Positions 36,265 through 44,766 of a stretch of 47,622 nucleotides of DNA are shown here, in pieces. A program made the position numbers and the translations under genes. The stretch spans positions 1-47,622 of the forward strand of contig CANSPM010000030.1 of NCBI GenBank assembly GCA_947648875.1. The letters are read 5' to 3'. The notes beneath the pieces were generated by a model that saw only the letters and a list, made by a program, of their open reading frames with translations, was not told the origin of the DNA and searched no databases. How positions within the stretch are numbered: position 1 is the first letter of the stretch; each line of letters starts with the position of its first letter. This stretch comes from an uncultured Lachnospiraceae bacterium (lineage in GTDB: Bacteria; Bacillota; Clostridia; Lachnospirales; Lachnospiraceae).

Positions 36265-36279
36265 ATGGTGTATATATAA
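36265..36279 (+). other. Four-codon leader reading frame abutting the sigG start
   Basis: ATG GTG TAT ATA TAA ends on the base before the sigG ATG. The only ribosome-binding-like sequence, AGAAAGG, is 1 base from this ATG and 16 from the sigG start. SigG translation may therefore depend on reinitiation or be weak. Confidence 0.4.
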
Positions 36280-37059
36280 ATGGCTCAAGGAAAAGTAGAA
36301 ATCTGCGGCGTGAACACAGCAAAACTTCCCCTGTTGAAAGCGGCGGAAAAGGAGGCACTGTTCGCCCGTATCGAGGACGGCGACCAGGAAGCCCGGGAGA
36401 AATACATTGAGGGCAATCTGCGGCTGGTACTCAGCGTCATCAAGCGTTTTTCCTCCAGCAACGAGAATGTGGACGATCTGTTCCAGATCGGCTGTATCGG
36501 CCTGATCAAGGCCATCGACAATTTTGATTCCAGTCTGAACGTAAAATTCTCCACTTACGCGGTACCCATGATCATTGGAGAGATCCGCCGCTATCTGCGG
36601 GACAACAACAGTATCCGGGTCTCCCGCTCTCTGAAAGACACGGCCTACAAGGCCATCTATGCCAGGGACACCCTGACCCGCCGCAACTTAAAAGAGCCCA
36701 CCATCGAGGAGATCGCTGCCGAGGTGGGCATTTCCAAGGAGGATATCGTGTATGCCATGGATGCCATTCAGAACCCTATGAGCCTTTACGAACCGATCTA
36801 CACAGACGGCGGCGACACCCTGTATGTGATGGATCAGATCAGCGACAAAAAAAATAAGGAAGAGAACTGGGTGGAACATCTCTCCCTCAGCGAGGCCATG
36901 AAGCGCCTGGGGCCCCGGGAATACGAAATTATCTCTCTGCGCTTTTTTTCCGGCAAGACCCAGATGGAGGTGGCGGAAATGATTGGGATCTCCCAGGCCC
37001 AGGTCTCCCGGCTGGAGAAAAACGCGCTGAAGACCATGCGGGCCTATCTGTCTGCGTAG
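36280..37059 (+). CDS. sigG: RNA polymerase sporulation sigma factor SigG
   Basis: Late forespore sigma factor. It is 259 aa. The N-terminal VEICGVNTAKLPLLK is the SigG hallmark (anti-sigma binding and interaction region). Region 2 reads NLRLVLSVIKRFSSSNENVD, DDLFQIGCIGLIKAIDNFD and KFSTYAVPMIIGEIRRYLRD; region 3 contains EPTIEEIAAEVGIS; the region 4 helix-turn-helix is TQMEVAEMIGISQAQVSRLE. There is no normally spaced ribosome binding site; a tiny reading frame abuts the start. The gene is on the plus strand while sigE, spoIIGA and ylmC are on the minus strand, unlike the collinear arrangement known from Bacillus and Clostridium. A strong terminator follows. Confidence 0.95.
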   Translation: MAQGKVEICGVNTAKLPLLKAAEKEALFARIEDGDQEAREKYIEGNLRLVLSVIKRFSSSNENVDDLFQIGCIGLIKAIDNFDSSLNVKFSTYAVPMIIGEIRRYLRDNNSIRVSRSLKDTAYKAIYARDTLTRRNLKEPTIEEIAAEVGISKEDIVYAMDAIQNPMSLYEPIYTDGGDTLYVMDQISDKKNKEENWVEHLSLSEAMKRLGPREYEIISLRFFSGKTQMEVAEMIGISQAQVSRLEKNALKTMRAYLSA

Positions 37060-37069
37060 TCCCCCCAGG

Positions 37070-37106
37070 AACTGCCGGAAGATCTCGTCAAAATCTTCCG
37101 GCAGTT
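37070..37106. terminator. Terminator of sigG, symmetric
   Basis: AACTGCCGGAAGAT (37070-37083) and ATCTTCCGGCAGTT (37093-37106) form a perfect 14-bp stem 10 bases after the sigG stop. CTTC follows, a weak T-run. It lies between the convergent sigG and the pseudogene and probably serves both. Confidence 0.75.
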
Positions 37107-37132
37107 CTTCACAACTCCACTGGACCCCCCTA

Positions 37133-38036
37133 TCACCGTTCATTCAGGTACAACTGCACCCGCCTCTGGATGACCCCAGCCACGTGCTCCGCGCTCTGGT
37201 CTCCGTCAAAGAAGCCGGCCGCTTCCTCCGTAATGATATCACTGATCTGTCTGTCCGCCACCAGCTGGCCGGAGCCGCCGCCGAGCGGTATACCGGTCCT
37301 GTTGTACCGTTCCCCCGGCAATTGCTTTATCCTCGCGAAATGCATCCGTTCGGCAATTATATCCCAAACAGCGATGCAGTCCCCGTTAAGCAGCTCCCTG
37401 TATCCGGACAGGCTACCGAAGTCCTCCACTTCCACATTCAAATCGTTCTGATATTTCTTGGAAGCTTCCAGCAGCCGGACAAACAAATCACTGTCGAAAT
37501 CGCATGTCCCTCTTTCCCATTCCCGATTTTCCAAAAGCCGTCACAACCATGGGCTGAAAAAGTCTGCCTGCGCGTCCTGCTCATCGCCTCAATCCGTACC
37601 TCTCGGGGCGTGTTTCCATACTACCTGCATAAAACAGTATTCACTGTCACATAATTTTGCATATTCCATAGCTTCCTCCAGCCTACACAAATTGCAGGCA
37701 TATATGGTCGATCTCACATTTCGTAAACCGCGTCCATTATCCCGCAGAGGCCCCGTATATTCCATAAACCTTCCGGGCATACATCTGGAAATGGCAGGGC
37801 GATACCTCAAGTTCCACGGCCTGAGCCATATCGCATTTACCTGTCTCTCCGCTCTCCAGATCCCACAATATTCGCTTGTACTTTCCTTCCGCACCCGCGC
37901 ACAGCAGGGCCAGCCGGTGATCGCCCACCGCGTTGATCTCCAGAATCCTCTCCTTTGTGCCCAGTCCTTCCCAATGAGGCGTAAGTACACGGCTCTCTCC
38001 AGCGTACCGCCCTGAAACGGGATTACGCTGTAGCAA
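37133..38036 (-). pseudogene. Decayed extracellular solute-binding lipoprotein gene
   Basis: The last 130 codons (37534-37133) read like the C-terminus of a sugar-type extracellular solute-binding protein: GLSGYRELLNGD-like SGYRELLNGDCIAVWDII, then GFFDGDQSAEHVAGVIQRRV and QLYLNER. No start with a ribosome binding site is present, and the matching upstream part is broken. At 38036-37737 another frame reads LEINAVGDHRLALLCAGAEG and KRILWDLESGETG, resembling beta-propeller blades fused to such proteins in Lachnospiraceae. Between them stops occur in all three frames. So at least two frameshifts or deletions have occurred and the signal peptide is gone. The family call rests on the C-terminal motif only. 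Confidence 0.65.
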
Positions 38037-38063
38037 AGCCGGCGCGCCGGGGAAATTCCATTG

Positions 38064-38105
38064 TCATAAATAAGGCCCCCGAAGCAATCATAGCATCAGA
38101 GGCCT
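38064..38105 (-). terminator. Terminator of the VanZ family gene
   Basis: Minus strand AGGCCTCTGATGC pairs with GCTTCGGGGGCCT (12 of 13 positions, some G-U), followed by TATTTAT. It lies about 50 bases after the VanZ stop and would insulate the pseudogene. Confidence 0.8.
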
Positions 38106-38153
38106 CCTGCCTCAATCGGCTTAATAATCTAATAAAGACTTCTTAAAGAAATA

Positions 38154-38702
38154 TTACAGTTTGGCCGTTCCCCTTCTCCCAAAAAGCCTGCCTGTGCCGC
38201 GCAGTAACCAGTAACAGAGAAAACCCAGAACCGTGCCCAGAATATTGGTCAGTATATCGTCAATCTGAAAAAAACCTCTTCCTGTGATAAGCTGCATACT
38301 CTCGATGGCCAGGCTGGTGAGCGCGCCGGTAATGAAATTCCTGAAAAAATTTCTCTGCCGGGGATCTGCCCAGGCCAGCACAAAGCCGTAGGGTATAAAC
38401 AACAGCACGTTCTCCACCACATAGGCATTGTTGCGTTCATTGATGCCCCAGGTGGAAAAAAGCTCCAGATCCATCATACCGCTCCGGCTACCGCTCTCTC
38501 TGGAAAAATAAGTGATCACCAACAGCACCGCCACGTACATTACCAGAGAGGACACGGCTGGCAGCGACACGGCGTCTCTGCCCCTTTTTATTCTCCCCCG
38601 GTTAAAGTTGTGCAGAATCACAACAGCAAACAGCCCCGCTATGATCCCATAGGGGAGATAGCGCAGCGTCGCCAGCAAATCGTTTATAATATATTTTAAC
38701 AT
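38154..38702 (-). CDS. VanZ family membrane protein
   Basis: 182 aa with about five hydrophobic segments. The VanZ pattern is visible: NNAYVVENVLLFIPYGFVLA, then FITGALTSLAIESMQLITGR and GFFQIDDILTNILGTVLGFL. The acidic and basic residues in the E-x-x-Q and D-D-x-x-x-N positions are conserved. VanZ of enterococci gives low-level teicoplanin resistance; most chromosomal relatives have no proven role and there are no van genes here. GGAAG lies 6 bases before the ATG. It is downstream of the 98-aa gene on the same strand (gap 138 bases, with an 8-bp inverted repeat). Confidence 0.9.
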   Translation of the reverse strand: MLKYIINDLLATLRYLPYGIIAGLFAVVILHNFNRGRIKRGRDAVSLPAVSSLVMYVAVLLVITYFSRESGSRSGMMDLELFSTWGINERNNAYVVENVLLFIPYGFVLAWADPRQRNFFRNFITGALTSLAIESMQLITGRGFFQIDDILTNILGTVLGFLCYWLLRGTGRLFGRRGTAKL

Positions 38703-38840
38703 ATATTTCTTCCAATCCGTCTTTTCCCTGTTCCTGATAACACAGGTCAGCCTGCATTACCGCATTAATCGGTATTTGAATGTATAAGCATCCAAACCTT
38801 TCTCCATTTTCCGGCCAACACCGGGGCTTTGCCGGAAATG

Positions 38841-39137
38841 TTACTGCTCCCAATGGCGGAGGCTTTCCTGCCACTGCTCCCCGTCCTCAAAGAGCCTGTC
38901 ATTCATCCAGGCCACGGCATCCGTAACTCCGTCCTCGTCAAACGAAAATTCCGATCGCTGTTTTTTTTCCTCCGGGGTAGTCACATAGTTATAAGGCTCC
39001 GGCCATACCGTCGCAAGCAGTCTCTTCCCCTCCTCGCGGCTGACGCCTTCCAGGCGGTAACGCATCCCCTGGCAGCTCCCCGTAAACTCCGTCTTTTTCA
39101 AAAACTCCATAGACAATATGTCGTCTCTCTTTATCAT
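38841..39137 (-). CDS. Small conserved hypothetical protein
   Basis: 98 aa, acidic, soluble. The start MIKRDDILSMEFLKKTEFTG and the segments GMRYRLEGVSREEGKRLLAT, VWPEPYNYVTTPEE and FSFDEDGVTDAVAWMNDRLF match a small protein that I have met often in Lachnospiraceae genomes and that has no assigned function. AAGGCAAGGA lies 7 bases before the ATG. A possible promoter (TTTCAA, 16 bp, TATACT with the -10 at 39198-39193) stands upstream. It lies between sigE and VanZ in the segment that separates sigE from sigG here. Confidence 0.78.
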   Translation of the reverse strand: MIKRDDILSMEFLKKTEFTGSCQGMRYRLEGVSREEGKRLLATVWPEPYNYVTTPEEKKQRSEFSFDEDGVTDAVAWMNDRLFEDGEQWQESLRHWEQ

Positions 39138-39481
39138 AAAGCAATCCTTGCCTTTTCCCTATCCGGCTGATCATTTCAATACTGTAAATTCTAGTATATA
39201 CTAAAATCACAGATTTGAAAAGGGAAAATCTTACAGGAAACCGTACCTCCGACTGACAGTCCGAAAACGCACCGGGAAGGCTCCTTGTCAGGCTGGCCAT
39301 GAAACAGCCGCCTCACAGCACAGATATCCGTCATATCCATTTCGGATATGACGGATATCTATAAAATTTTAAATCTTTCACATGTCAACCTGACAGAGGG
39401 CTGATCCTATAGCGCCGCCTCCACCCTTTTTACCATTATATCCCGCAGGGATCGAAAAACTGAACTCCATAATCCCTCTGC
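39138..39481. other. Intergenic region between sigE and the 98-aa gene
   Basis: 344 bases without a gene. It contains TAGTATATACTA, overlapping a possible -10 at 39193-39198, and the 39322-39360 hairpin. I see nothing else of note. Confidence 0.5.
39322..39360. repeat. Perfect 17-bp inverted repeat downstream of sigE
   Basis: AGATATCCGTCATATCC (39322-39338), loop ATTTC, GGATATGACGGATATCT (39344-39360). It lies 121 bases after the sigE stop. No T-run follows in the sigE direction; on the plus strand ATAAAATTTT follows. It may be a terminator of low efficiency, an mRNA-protecting stem or a rearrangement scar. Confidence 0.85.
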
Positions 39482-40222
39482 TCAAACGCTGTTGCTCATC
39501 TCCTTTTTTAACTGCTTCATGATCTTTTTTTCCAGACGGGAGATATAAGATTGAGAAATGCCCAACAGAGAAGCCACTTCTTTCTGTGTCATCTCCTGCC
39601 CGTCCGGATGTCCCAGACCAAAGCGCAGACGAATGATGGTCTTCTCCCGCTCCGACAGTTTGTTGATGGCCCCCCGAAGCAGACTGCGCTCCACTTCATT
39701 TTCCATATCCCGGTAAATAATGTCCTCGTCCGTTCCCAGAATATCCGACAGCAACAGTTCATTGCCGTCCCAGTCCACGTTCAGCGGCTCGTCGATGGAC
39801 ACCTCCAGCCTGGTCTTATTATTGCGCCGCAGATACATCAATATCTCATTTTCAATGCATCTGGAAGCATAAGTTGCCAGCTTGATGTTCTTATCCGGCT
39901 TAAAGGTGTTGATGGACTTGATCAGGCCTATGGTGCCAATGGAGATCAGATCTTCCACACCCACGCCGGTATTGTCAAATTTCTTGGCTATGTAGACTAC
40001 CAGGCGTAGATTGTGCTCAATCAGTACGGATTTGGCTTCCTCCCCGGACTCCGTCCCCAGCGCCCCAATCATCTGGGTTTCCCGTTCCAGTTCCAGCGGG
40101 GGCGGCAGTACTTCAGCCCCACCGATATAGTGAATATCTCCCTGTCTATGTACCCGCTTCGCCTTCTCCCGGCGAAACACCCACAGTGGGATACCCACTG
40201 GAAATGATGCCATTAAAATCAT
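39482..40222 (-). CDS. sigE: RNA polymerase sporulation sigma factor SigE (pro-form)
   Basis: Early mother-cell sigma factor, made as an inactive precursor. It is about 246 aa. A pro-sequence with a hydrophobic stretch ([19 protein letters not shown]) precedes the conserved [14 protein letters not shown], where processing occurs in B. subtilis. Region 2 reads [39 protein letters not shown] and [20 protein letters not shown]; region 4 is [20 protein letters not shown]. Several ATGs compete; the one at 40222 has AAAGGA 9 bases upstream, while 40231 and 40213 remain possible. It follows spoIIGA, its processing protease, by 57 bases. Confidence 0.95.
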   Translation of the reverse strand: MILMASFPVGIPLWVFRREKAKRVHRQGDIHYIGGAEVLPPPLELERETQMIGALGTESGEEAKSVLIEHNLRLVVYIAKKFDNTGVGVEDLISIGTIGLIKSINTFKPDKNIKLATYASRCIENEILMYLRRNNKTRLEVSIDEPLNVDWDGNELLLSDILGTDEDIIYRDMENEVERSLLRGAINKLSEREKTIIRLRFGLGHPDGQEMTQKEVASLLGISQSYISRLEKKIMKQLKKEMSNSV

Positions 40223-40279
40223 ACCTTTCATTCCTTTCTTATTTGAGTTCCGTCGTCTTATTTATGTTCCGCCTCTTCT

Positions 40280-41149
40280 CTACGAGGCGCCTCTGTTTTG
40301 AGATTTATATCTCCTTAATTTAGTTCTGTCTCTTCTCTCTTGTGCTCCTTCATTTTGTAAAATGGCAGGCTGTAACAGGATCTGGTAGGCTCCTGTTTCG
40401 GACAGTCTCTCCTGCCATACCGCTATATATATCTCCCTGCATTTCTGCCGGATACCGCCGATCTCCACCTCCATGTCCTTCACGGGATAGCCGTTCAGAA
40501 TACCTGCCGGCTTCCCCACGCTGTGGTAGGGAATTACTCTCATGCCAAAAGGCGGCTCCCCGGGATACAACTGCTCCCATATCTTCTGTTCCAGAACAGC
40601 CACTGGTCTGCCGCTGATGGGTTCCGTCAGGCTGTTCCCGGTGTCCACCAGGCCCCCTATCCGCATGCTGCGGCCGTCTTCCCCCAGCAAAATAACCTTG
40701 CAGTTCTCCTCATCCCTTTTTCGGCGCAGCACCAGCAGGCGAATTGCCTCATAGCATCCCGCCCCCGCCAGCAGCACGGCACCGCCGCATGCCAGCCAGC
40801 CCTCTCTCCCCGGCAAAAAACCAAGAAGCAGCTTAAGCGCGCCTCCCAGCAGGAAAAAAAAGACGCAAAGACCTTCCGTGATTTTGACAAGCCCCCTTCC
40901 CCACCAGCATCTGAAAGCTATCCCTTCCATTCCATACAGACTGATCAAAAGGAGTGTCATTCGAAGGGGCATACCTCCCACGGGCATAAGAAGCGCCAGC
41001 AGTTCTCCCGCCGCTCCCACAGCCGCTCCCGCCCACAGCCTGCCATGCGTGGCAGTGCATGGCAGACACAGGGCCGCCAATCCCAGAAGATACCGGTTCA
41101 TACAGAAACAGATCAGATAAATACTGTCCAGGTAGACTTCATAATACAT
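40280..41149 (-). CDS. spoIIGA: Sigma-E processing peptidase SpoIIGA
   Basis: Membrane-embedded aspartic protease that removes the SigE pro-sequence once activated by SpoIIR from the forespore. It is 289 aa. The N-terminal half has five hydrophobic segments, starting MYYEVYLDSIYLICFCMNRY, a start typical of the family. The C-terminal protease domain has the catalytic DTG in GLVDTGNSLTEPISGRPV, then MRVIPYHSVGKPAGIL. AGGGGG lies 6 bases before the ATG. It is the first gene of the spoIIGA-sigE operon, behind a Spo0A-type promoter (41192-41268). Confidence 0.95.
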   Translation of the reverse strand: MYYEVYLDSIYLICFCMNRYLLGLAALCLPCTATHGRLWAGAAVGAAGELLALLMPVGGMPLRMTLLLISLYGMEGIAFRCWWGRGLVKITEGLCVFFFLLGGALKLLLGFLPGREGWLACGGAVLLAGAGCYEAIRLLVLRRKRDEENCKVILLGEDGRSMRIGGLVDTGNSLTEPISGRPVAVLEQKIWEQLYPGEPPFGMRVIPYHSVGKPAGILNGYPVKDMEVEIGGIRQKCREIYIAVWQERLSETGAYQILLQPAILQNEGAQERRDRTKLRRYKSQNRGAS

Positions 41150-41191
41150 ATATAATCCCCCTTAAGATCTGTTCCCCAGGTCTTCACAATC

Positions 41192-41268
41192 AGTATAAAG
41201 GATACAAACTATATATTTTGTCATAATCAGGTAGAACTGTGGCGAAAAGCCGTCTTGAAATTTCGACA
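41192..41268 (-). promoter_or_regulatory. Spo0A-dependent type promoter of the spoIIGA-sigE operon
   Basis: Minus strand -35 ATGACA (41224-41219) and -10 TATACT (41197-41192) are 21 bp apart, too far for ordinary sigma-A use. The B. subtilis spoIIG promoter has the same defect (22 bp) and needs phosphorylated Spo0A. Two 0A-box matches lie upstream: TGTCGAA on the minus strand (41268-41262) and TGGCGAA on the plus strand (41240-41246). Boxes and spacing are seen directly; the Spo0A role is inferred. Confidence 0.75.
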
Positions 41269-41282
41269 TAAGAAAAACACGG

Positions 41283-41312
41283 AAAAAAGGCTTACCCTTG
41301 GGTGTAAGCCTT
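41283..41312 (-). terminator. Terminator of ftsZ
   Basis: Minus strand AAGGCTTAC, loop, GTAAGCCTT, then TTTTCC: a perfect 9-bp stem, 38 bases after the ftsZ stop. It separates the division cluster from the Spo0A promoter. Confidence 0.92.
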
Positions 41313-41349
41313 AATAAGCGACTCTATGTATTCTATTGCATGTAACTTC

Positions 41350-42531
41350 TTACTTTCTCTGGAGGAAACTGGGAATATTTAAAGATTTCTCCTCCACATT
41401 GCTGCGAATATCCGCTGGCCGGTTGATGCCTGTCAGAGGTCTCGGCGGCGTACCGTTCCCCGGTGTCGCGGGATTGGAAGGCTGCACCGCAAAATTCTTC
41501 AAAGTACTGGTGGGTACATGCGCCGCAGGACTCTTGTAGGGAAGCCCGCCGCCCAACCTGGATTGGGGCGCAGCGCCAGGAACATCCTCCAAACCGGTGG
41601 CAATTACCGTGATGGTACAGCTATCCGACCTGGAATCATCATACATGGCACCCAGGATGACATTGATATCCTCTCCCGCCAGCTGCTCCACATAGCTGGC
41701 GGCGTCATTGGCATCCGCCAACGTTATATCGCCCGAAACATTGATAATAATATCGGTGGCTCCCGATATCGTAGTCTCCAACAGAGGACTTTCCACCGCC
41801 TGTTTCACCGCGTCCATGGCCTTGTCGTCTCCCTTGCCCTCACCTATACCGATGTGGGCAATGCCCTTGTCCTTCATAACCGTCTGTACATCCGCAAAGT
41901 CCAGATTGATAACAGAGGGAATATTAATCAGATCCGTGATGCCCTGCACCGCCTGTTGAAGCACTTCATCCGCTTTCTTGAGGGCCTCGGGCATAGTAGT
42001 TCTGCGATCCACAATCTCCAGCAGCTTGTCATTAGGGATTACAATCAAGGTGTCCACGTTGTCTTTAATCTTATTAATCCCGGCCAGGGCATTGGTCATG
42101 CGGGCCTTGGCTTCAAAGCGAAAAGGCTTGGTCACCACCCCCACAGTCAGAATCCCCATGTCCTTGGCCAGCTTGGCCACCACCGGAGCCGCCCCGGTTC
42201 CAGTGCCACCGCCCATACCGCAGGTGACGAAAACCATATCCGCTCCTGTCAGCGCGTTCGCAATCTCTTCGGAACTCTCCTCGGCGGCTTTCTCGCCCAC
42301 CTCCGGCTTTGCACCCGCGCCCAGTCCCTTGGTAAGTTTTTCACCGATCTGTAACAGTTTGGGAGCCTTGCAAAGCTGCAAAGCCTGCTTGTCTGTATTT
42401 ACACCGACAAATTCCACACCATCAATCTTCTCATCTATCATTCTATTAACAGCATTATTACCTGCTCCACCCACACCGACAACGATGATTCTGGCAGCAG
42501 CATCCGCGTCACTGTTCTTAATTTCCAGCAA
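41350..42531 (-). CDS. ftsZ: Cell division protein FtsZ
   Basis: Tubulin-like GTPase that forms the division ring. It is 393 aa. [16 protein letters not shown] at the N-terminus, the tubulin signature [15 protein letters not shown] and the synergy-loop segment [15 protein letters not shown] are intact. A variable linker (about 320-380) is followed by the C-terminal peptide [20 protein letters not shown], which binds FtsA/SepF-type partners. The start is TTG at 42531 (TTG CTG GAA ATT), with AAGGAGG 8 bases upstream; no ATG fits. No ftsA lies next to it. It has its own promoter (42572-42600) besides readthrough from divIB. Confidence 0.97.
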   Translation of the reverse strand: MLEIKNSDADAAARIIVVGVGGAGNNAVNRMIDEKIDGVEFVGVNTDKQALQLCKAPKLLQIGEKLTKGLGAGAKPEVGEKAAEESSEEIANALTGADMVFVTCGMGGGTGTGAAPVVAKLAKDMGILTVGVVTKPFRFEAKARMTNALAGINKIKDNVDTLIVIPNDKLLEIVDRRTTMPEALKKADEVLQQAVQGITDLINIPSVINLDFADVQTVMKDKGIAHIGIGEGKGDDKAMDAVKQAVESPLLETTISGATDIIINVSGDITLADANDAASYVEQLAGEDINVILGAMYDDSRSDSCTITVIATGLEDVPGAAPQSRLGGGLPYKSPAAHVPTSTLKNFAVQPSNPATPGNGTPPRPLTGINRPADIRSNVEEKSLNIPSFLQRK

Positions 42532-42571
42532 AGGCTTGTCCTCCTTCTTTCCCGTATAAACTCCATATAGA

Positions 42572-42600
42572 CTATCATATAATTATTTGTAGAATTAATC
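42572..42600 (-). promoter_or_regulatory. Internal promoter of ftsZ
   Basis: Minus strand TTGATT (42600-42595), 17-bp spacer, TATGAT (42577-42572), in the A+T-rich gap between divIB and ftsZ. The start would be about 35 bases before the TTG codon. Confidence 0.7.
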
Positions 42601-42630
42601 AACACATTTTTACGAAAAAAAGCGGTTTTT

Positions 42631-43389
42631 TTATCCCGGCGTTTCCGGCGCGTCCGTCTCAAAAACGGTGGTTCTGGTATCTCTGTCATATTTTTCCATC
42701 CGCAGAATCCCCCTTTGCCCCGCCAGTCCCTGCAAAAAAGTGGGCAGTACCGTCAGCTTTTCTTCCAGATTATCTCCCACTCCCAAAGCCACCCGCACAT
42801 CCTCAAAAAACAGGGTAATTTCCGCGTAATCCCGAAAATAGATTCGATCCGGGGAAAGCTCATATTTGCTCAGTAGCTTGGTCAGACCCATGATGCTGGA
42901 AAAAATATCCTCCTGCTCCACAGGCAGCTTCTGCCCCAGTGTACAGGACTCAAACTGTAATCCCGTAATCTGGGGCACGCCGTCTGTTTTTACCCTGGAA
43001 CTCTCCACCACATAGCCGTCCTTATCAAAATACATGTAGCTGTCCATATAGGCCACATAGCCCGCAAGAGCTTTTTCATATACGGTAATCTTGATGGTGT
43101 CCGGCGACAGAATACTCACATCCATCACGTCCACGAAGGGAATATCCTCTATACCCCTGTTCCGATATTTCAGGGACAGATACAGGGAATTGTTCCCCAG
43201 GGGACCATCCATGACAATGTCCTGAATCTGTTCCTGGGTATAGTGGATATTTCCCTCCACATACACGTTTTTAATGGTGTAGGTGGCAAGGACATAGTAT
43301 CCCGCCCCCAGCGCCACCGCTGACGCACATAGAAGAACCATCAATACAATAGGCCATTTTCTTTTCTTTTTCTGCCGCATTCTATACAC
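42631..43389 (-). CDS. Cell division protein DivIB/FtsQ
   Basis: 252 aa bitopic membrane protein of the divisome. A very basic N-terminus (RQKKKRKW) and one transmembrane helix (PIVLMVLLCASAVALGAGYY) are followed by a POTRA domain (YTIKNVYVEGNIHYTQEQIQ) and the FtsQ/DivIB beta domain (PDTIKITVYEKALAGYVAYM). The GTG at 43389 lies 12 bases after AGGAG and overlaps the murA stop by 8 bases; the ATG at 43380 is the alternative but is farther from the site. The overlap implies translational coupling with murA. Confidence 0.9.
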   Translation of the reverse strand: MYRMRQKKKRKWPIVLMVLLCASAVALGAGYYVLATYTIKNVYVEGNIHYTQEQIQDIVMDGPLGNNSLYLSLKYRNRGIEDIPFVDVMDVSILSPDTIKITVYEKALAGYVAYMDSYMYFDKDGYVVESSRVKTDGVPQITGLQFESCTLGQKLPVEQEDIFSSIMGLTKLLSKYELSPDRIYFRDYAEITLFFEDVRVALGVGDNLEEKLTVLPTFLQGLAGQRGILRMEKYDRDTRTTVFETDAPETPG

Positions 43390-44662
43390 TGTAAATTCTT
43401 GCTCCTAACTCTCTTAAATCCTTGCAGATGTTTTCGTAGCCTCTCTCAATATATTCACAGCCGGTGACTGTAGTCTCTCCCTCCGCCATCAGCCCTGCAA
43501 CCACAAGGGCGGCACCGCCCCGCAATTCGGCGGCTTCCACCCGCTCCCCTCTCAGGCAACGACCGCCTTGCGTCCGCAGGCTGCACGGGCCATCCTGTCG
43601 GATATCAGCGCCCATCTGCCGCAGAGGTTTTGCCACCCGGAAGCGATTCTCAAAAATCCGCTCCTCAATCCGGGTCTCTCCCACCGCCATGGTGGAGACG
43701 GCCAGCGCAACGGACTGCATATCTGTGGGAAACCCGGGGTAAACCCCTGTGCGAATCAGACCCGGGGAAACCAGTTCTCCTATGGATTGTACATACAACC
43801 CCTCATCCGTCACCTGGCAGATGGCACCCATTCGCTCCGCCATGTGGATCACCGCGTGCATATGCCGACAGGGAGCCTGTTCCAACAGAACACAGCCCCG
43901 GGTTCCCAAAGCCGCATACAGATAGGTTCCCGCCACAATCCTGTCCGCCGGTATGCGGTAAGTGGCTCCGTGAAGCCGCCGTACTCCCTGGATCTCCAGA
44001 CAGGAAGCGCCCACGCCGTCAATCCTGGCCCCGCAGGCATTCAGATACCTGCACAGGGCTTCCACTTCAGGCTCCCTGGCCGCTCCCTCGATCCGTGTAC
44101 AACCCCTGGCAGTGACTGCCGCCAGCAGAATGTTTTCCGTGGCCCCCACGCTGGGAAACGGCAGGGAGATTACCGCGCCGGAAAGTCCTTCCGGCGCCCG
44201 GCCGCAGATTTTGTCCCCCTCCTGCCAAAAACGGACTCCCATCCTTTCCAGAGCCTGCAAATGCAAATCAATAGGGCGTTTACCGATGACACAGCCCCCG
44301 GGATACTCCATGACAATGCTGCCGCACCGGGCCAGCAGTGCCCCCAAAAGGCACAGGGAGGAACGCATGCCCGTGATGGCGTCCGACGGCATATCCTGTG
44401 TGGTGATACTGCCTGTACTGACGCAGACGCCTTCCCCCTCCCAGCGCGCATGCCCGCCAAGGCTTTGCAGCAGTCTCAGCATCCGATATACATCCGAAAT
44501 CTTAGGACAATCCTTAAGACAACTCTCTCCTTCCGCTAAAATCGTTGCTGCCAGAATTGGCAGTGCCGCATTCTTAGACCCCTGTACCTTCACCTTACCC
44601 TGGAGGCGTACTCCTCCCCTGATATGGATCTCCCCTGTGGCTTTTTGTGGGATAGCGCTCAT
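43382..44662 (-). CDS. murA: UDP-N-acetylglucosamine 1-carboxyvinyltransferase
   Basis: First committed step of peptidoglycan precursor synthesis: it transfers enolpyruvate from PEP to UDP-GlcNAc and is the target of fosfomycin. It is about 426 aa. Lys in VQGSKNAALPILAATIL, RSSLCLLGALLARCG, and the catalytic loop PGGCVIGKRPIDLHLQALE with the Cys that fosfomycin alkylates are present, as are TENILLAAVTARG and YPGFPTDMQSVALAV. The ATG at 44662 (MSAIPQKATGEIHI) has AAAGG 6 bases upstream; the ATG at 44680 does not. It occupies the place after ftsW where murG is usual. A 9-bp inverted repeat lies just upstream. Confidence 0.93.
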   Translation of the reverse strand: MSAIPQKATGEIHIRGGVRLQGKVKVQGSKNAALPILAATILAEGESCLKDCPKISDVYRMLRLLQSLGGHARWEGEGVCVSTGSITTQDMPSDAITGMRSSLCLLGALLARCGSIVMEYPGGCVIGKRPIDLHLQALERMGVRFWQEGDKICGRAPEGLSGAVISLPFPSVGATENILLAAVTARGCTRIEGAAREPEVEALCRYLNACGARIDGVGASCLEIQGVRRLHGATYRIPADRIVAGTYLYAALGTRGCVLLEQAPCRHMHAVIHMAERMGAICQVTDEGLYVQSIGELVSPGLIRTGVYPGFPTDMQSVALAVSTMAVGETRIEERIFENRFRVAKPLRQMGADIRQDGPCSLRTQGGRCLRGERVEAAELRGGAALVVAGLMAEGETTVTGCEYIERGYENICKDLRELGARIYSV

Positions 44663-44679
44663 GGCACACCTTTCGCTCA

Positions 44680-44712
44680 TTTTGTCATGAATTATTCTAT
44701 CCTATGACAAAA
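44680..44712. promoter_or_regulatory. Inverted repeat in the ftsW-murA gap
   Basis: TTTTGTCAT (44680-44688) and ATGACAAAA (44704-44712) are perfect 9-bp arms 15 bases apart, just upstream of the murA ribosome binding site. It could be an operator or a leader hairpin; there is no T-run, so it is not a standard terminator. Confidence 0.5.
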
Positions 44713-44766
44713 CGCAGGGATTGTTGCGTTGTCCCGGAAATTTCCCCCACGAAGACGAGGGGTGCC

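Noticed and set aside
38154..38702. VanZ gene as a glycopeptide resistance determinant
   Set aside because: No vanA/B, vanH, vanX or vanRS genes are present; isolated VanZ relatives are common in this family without known resistance.
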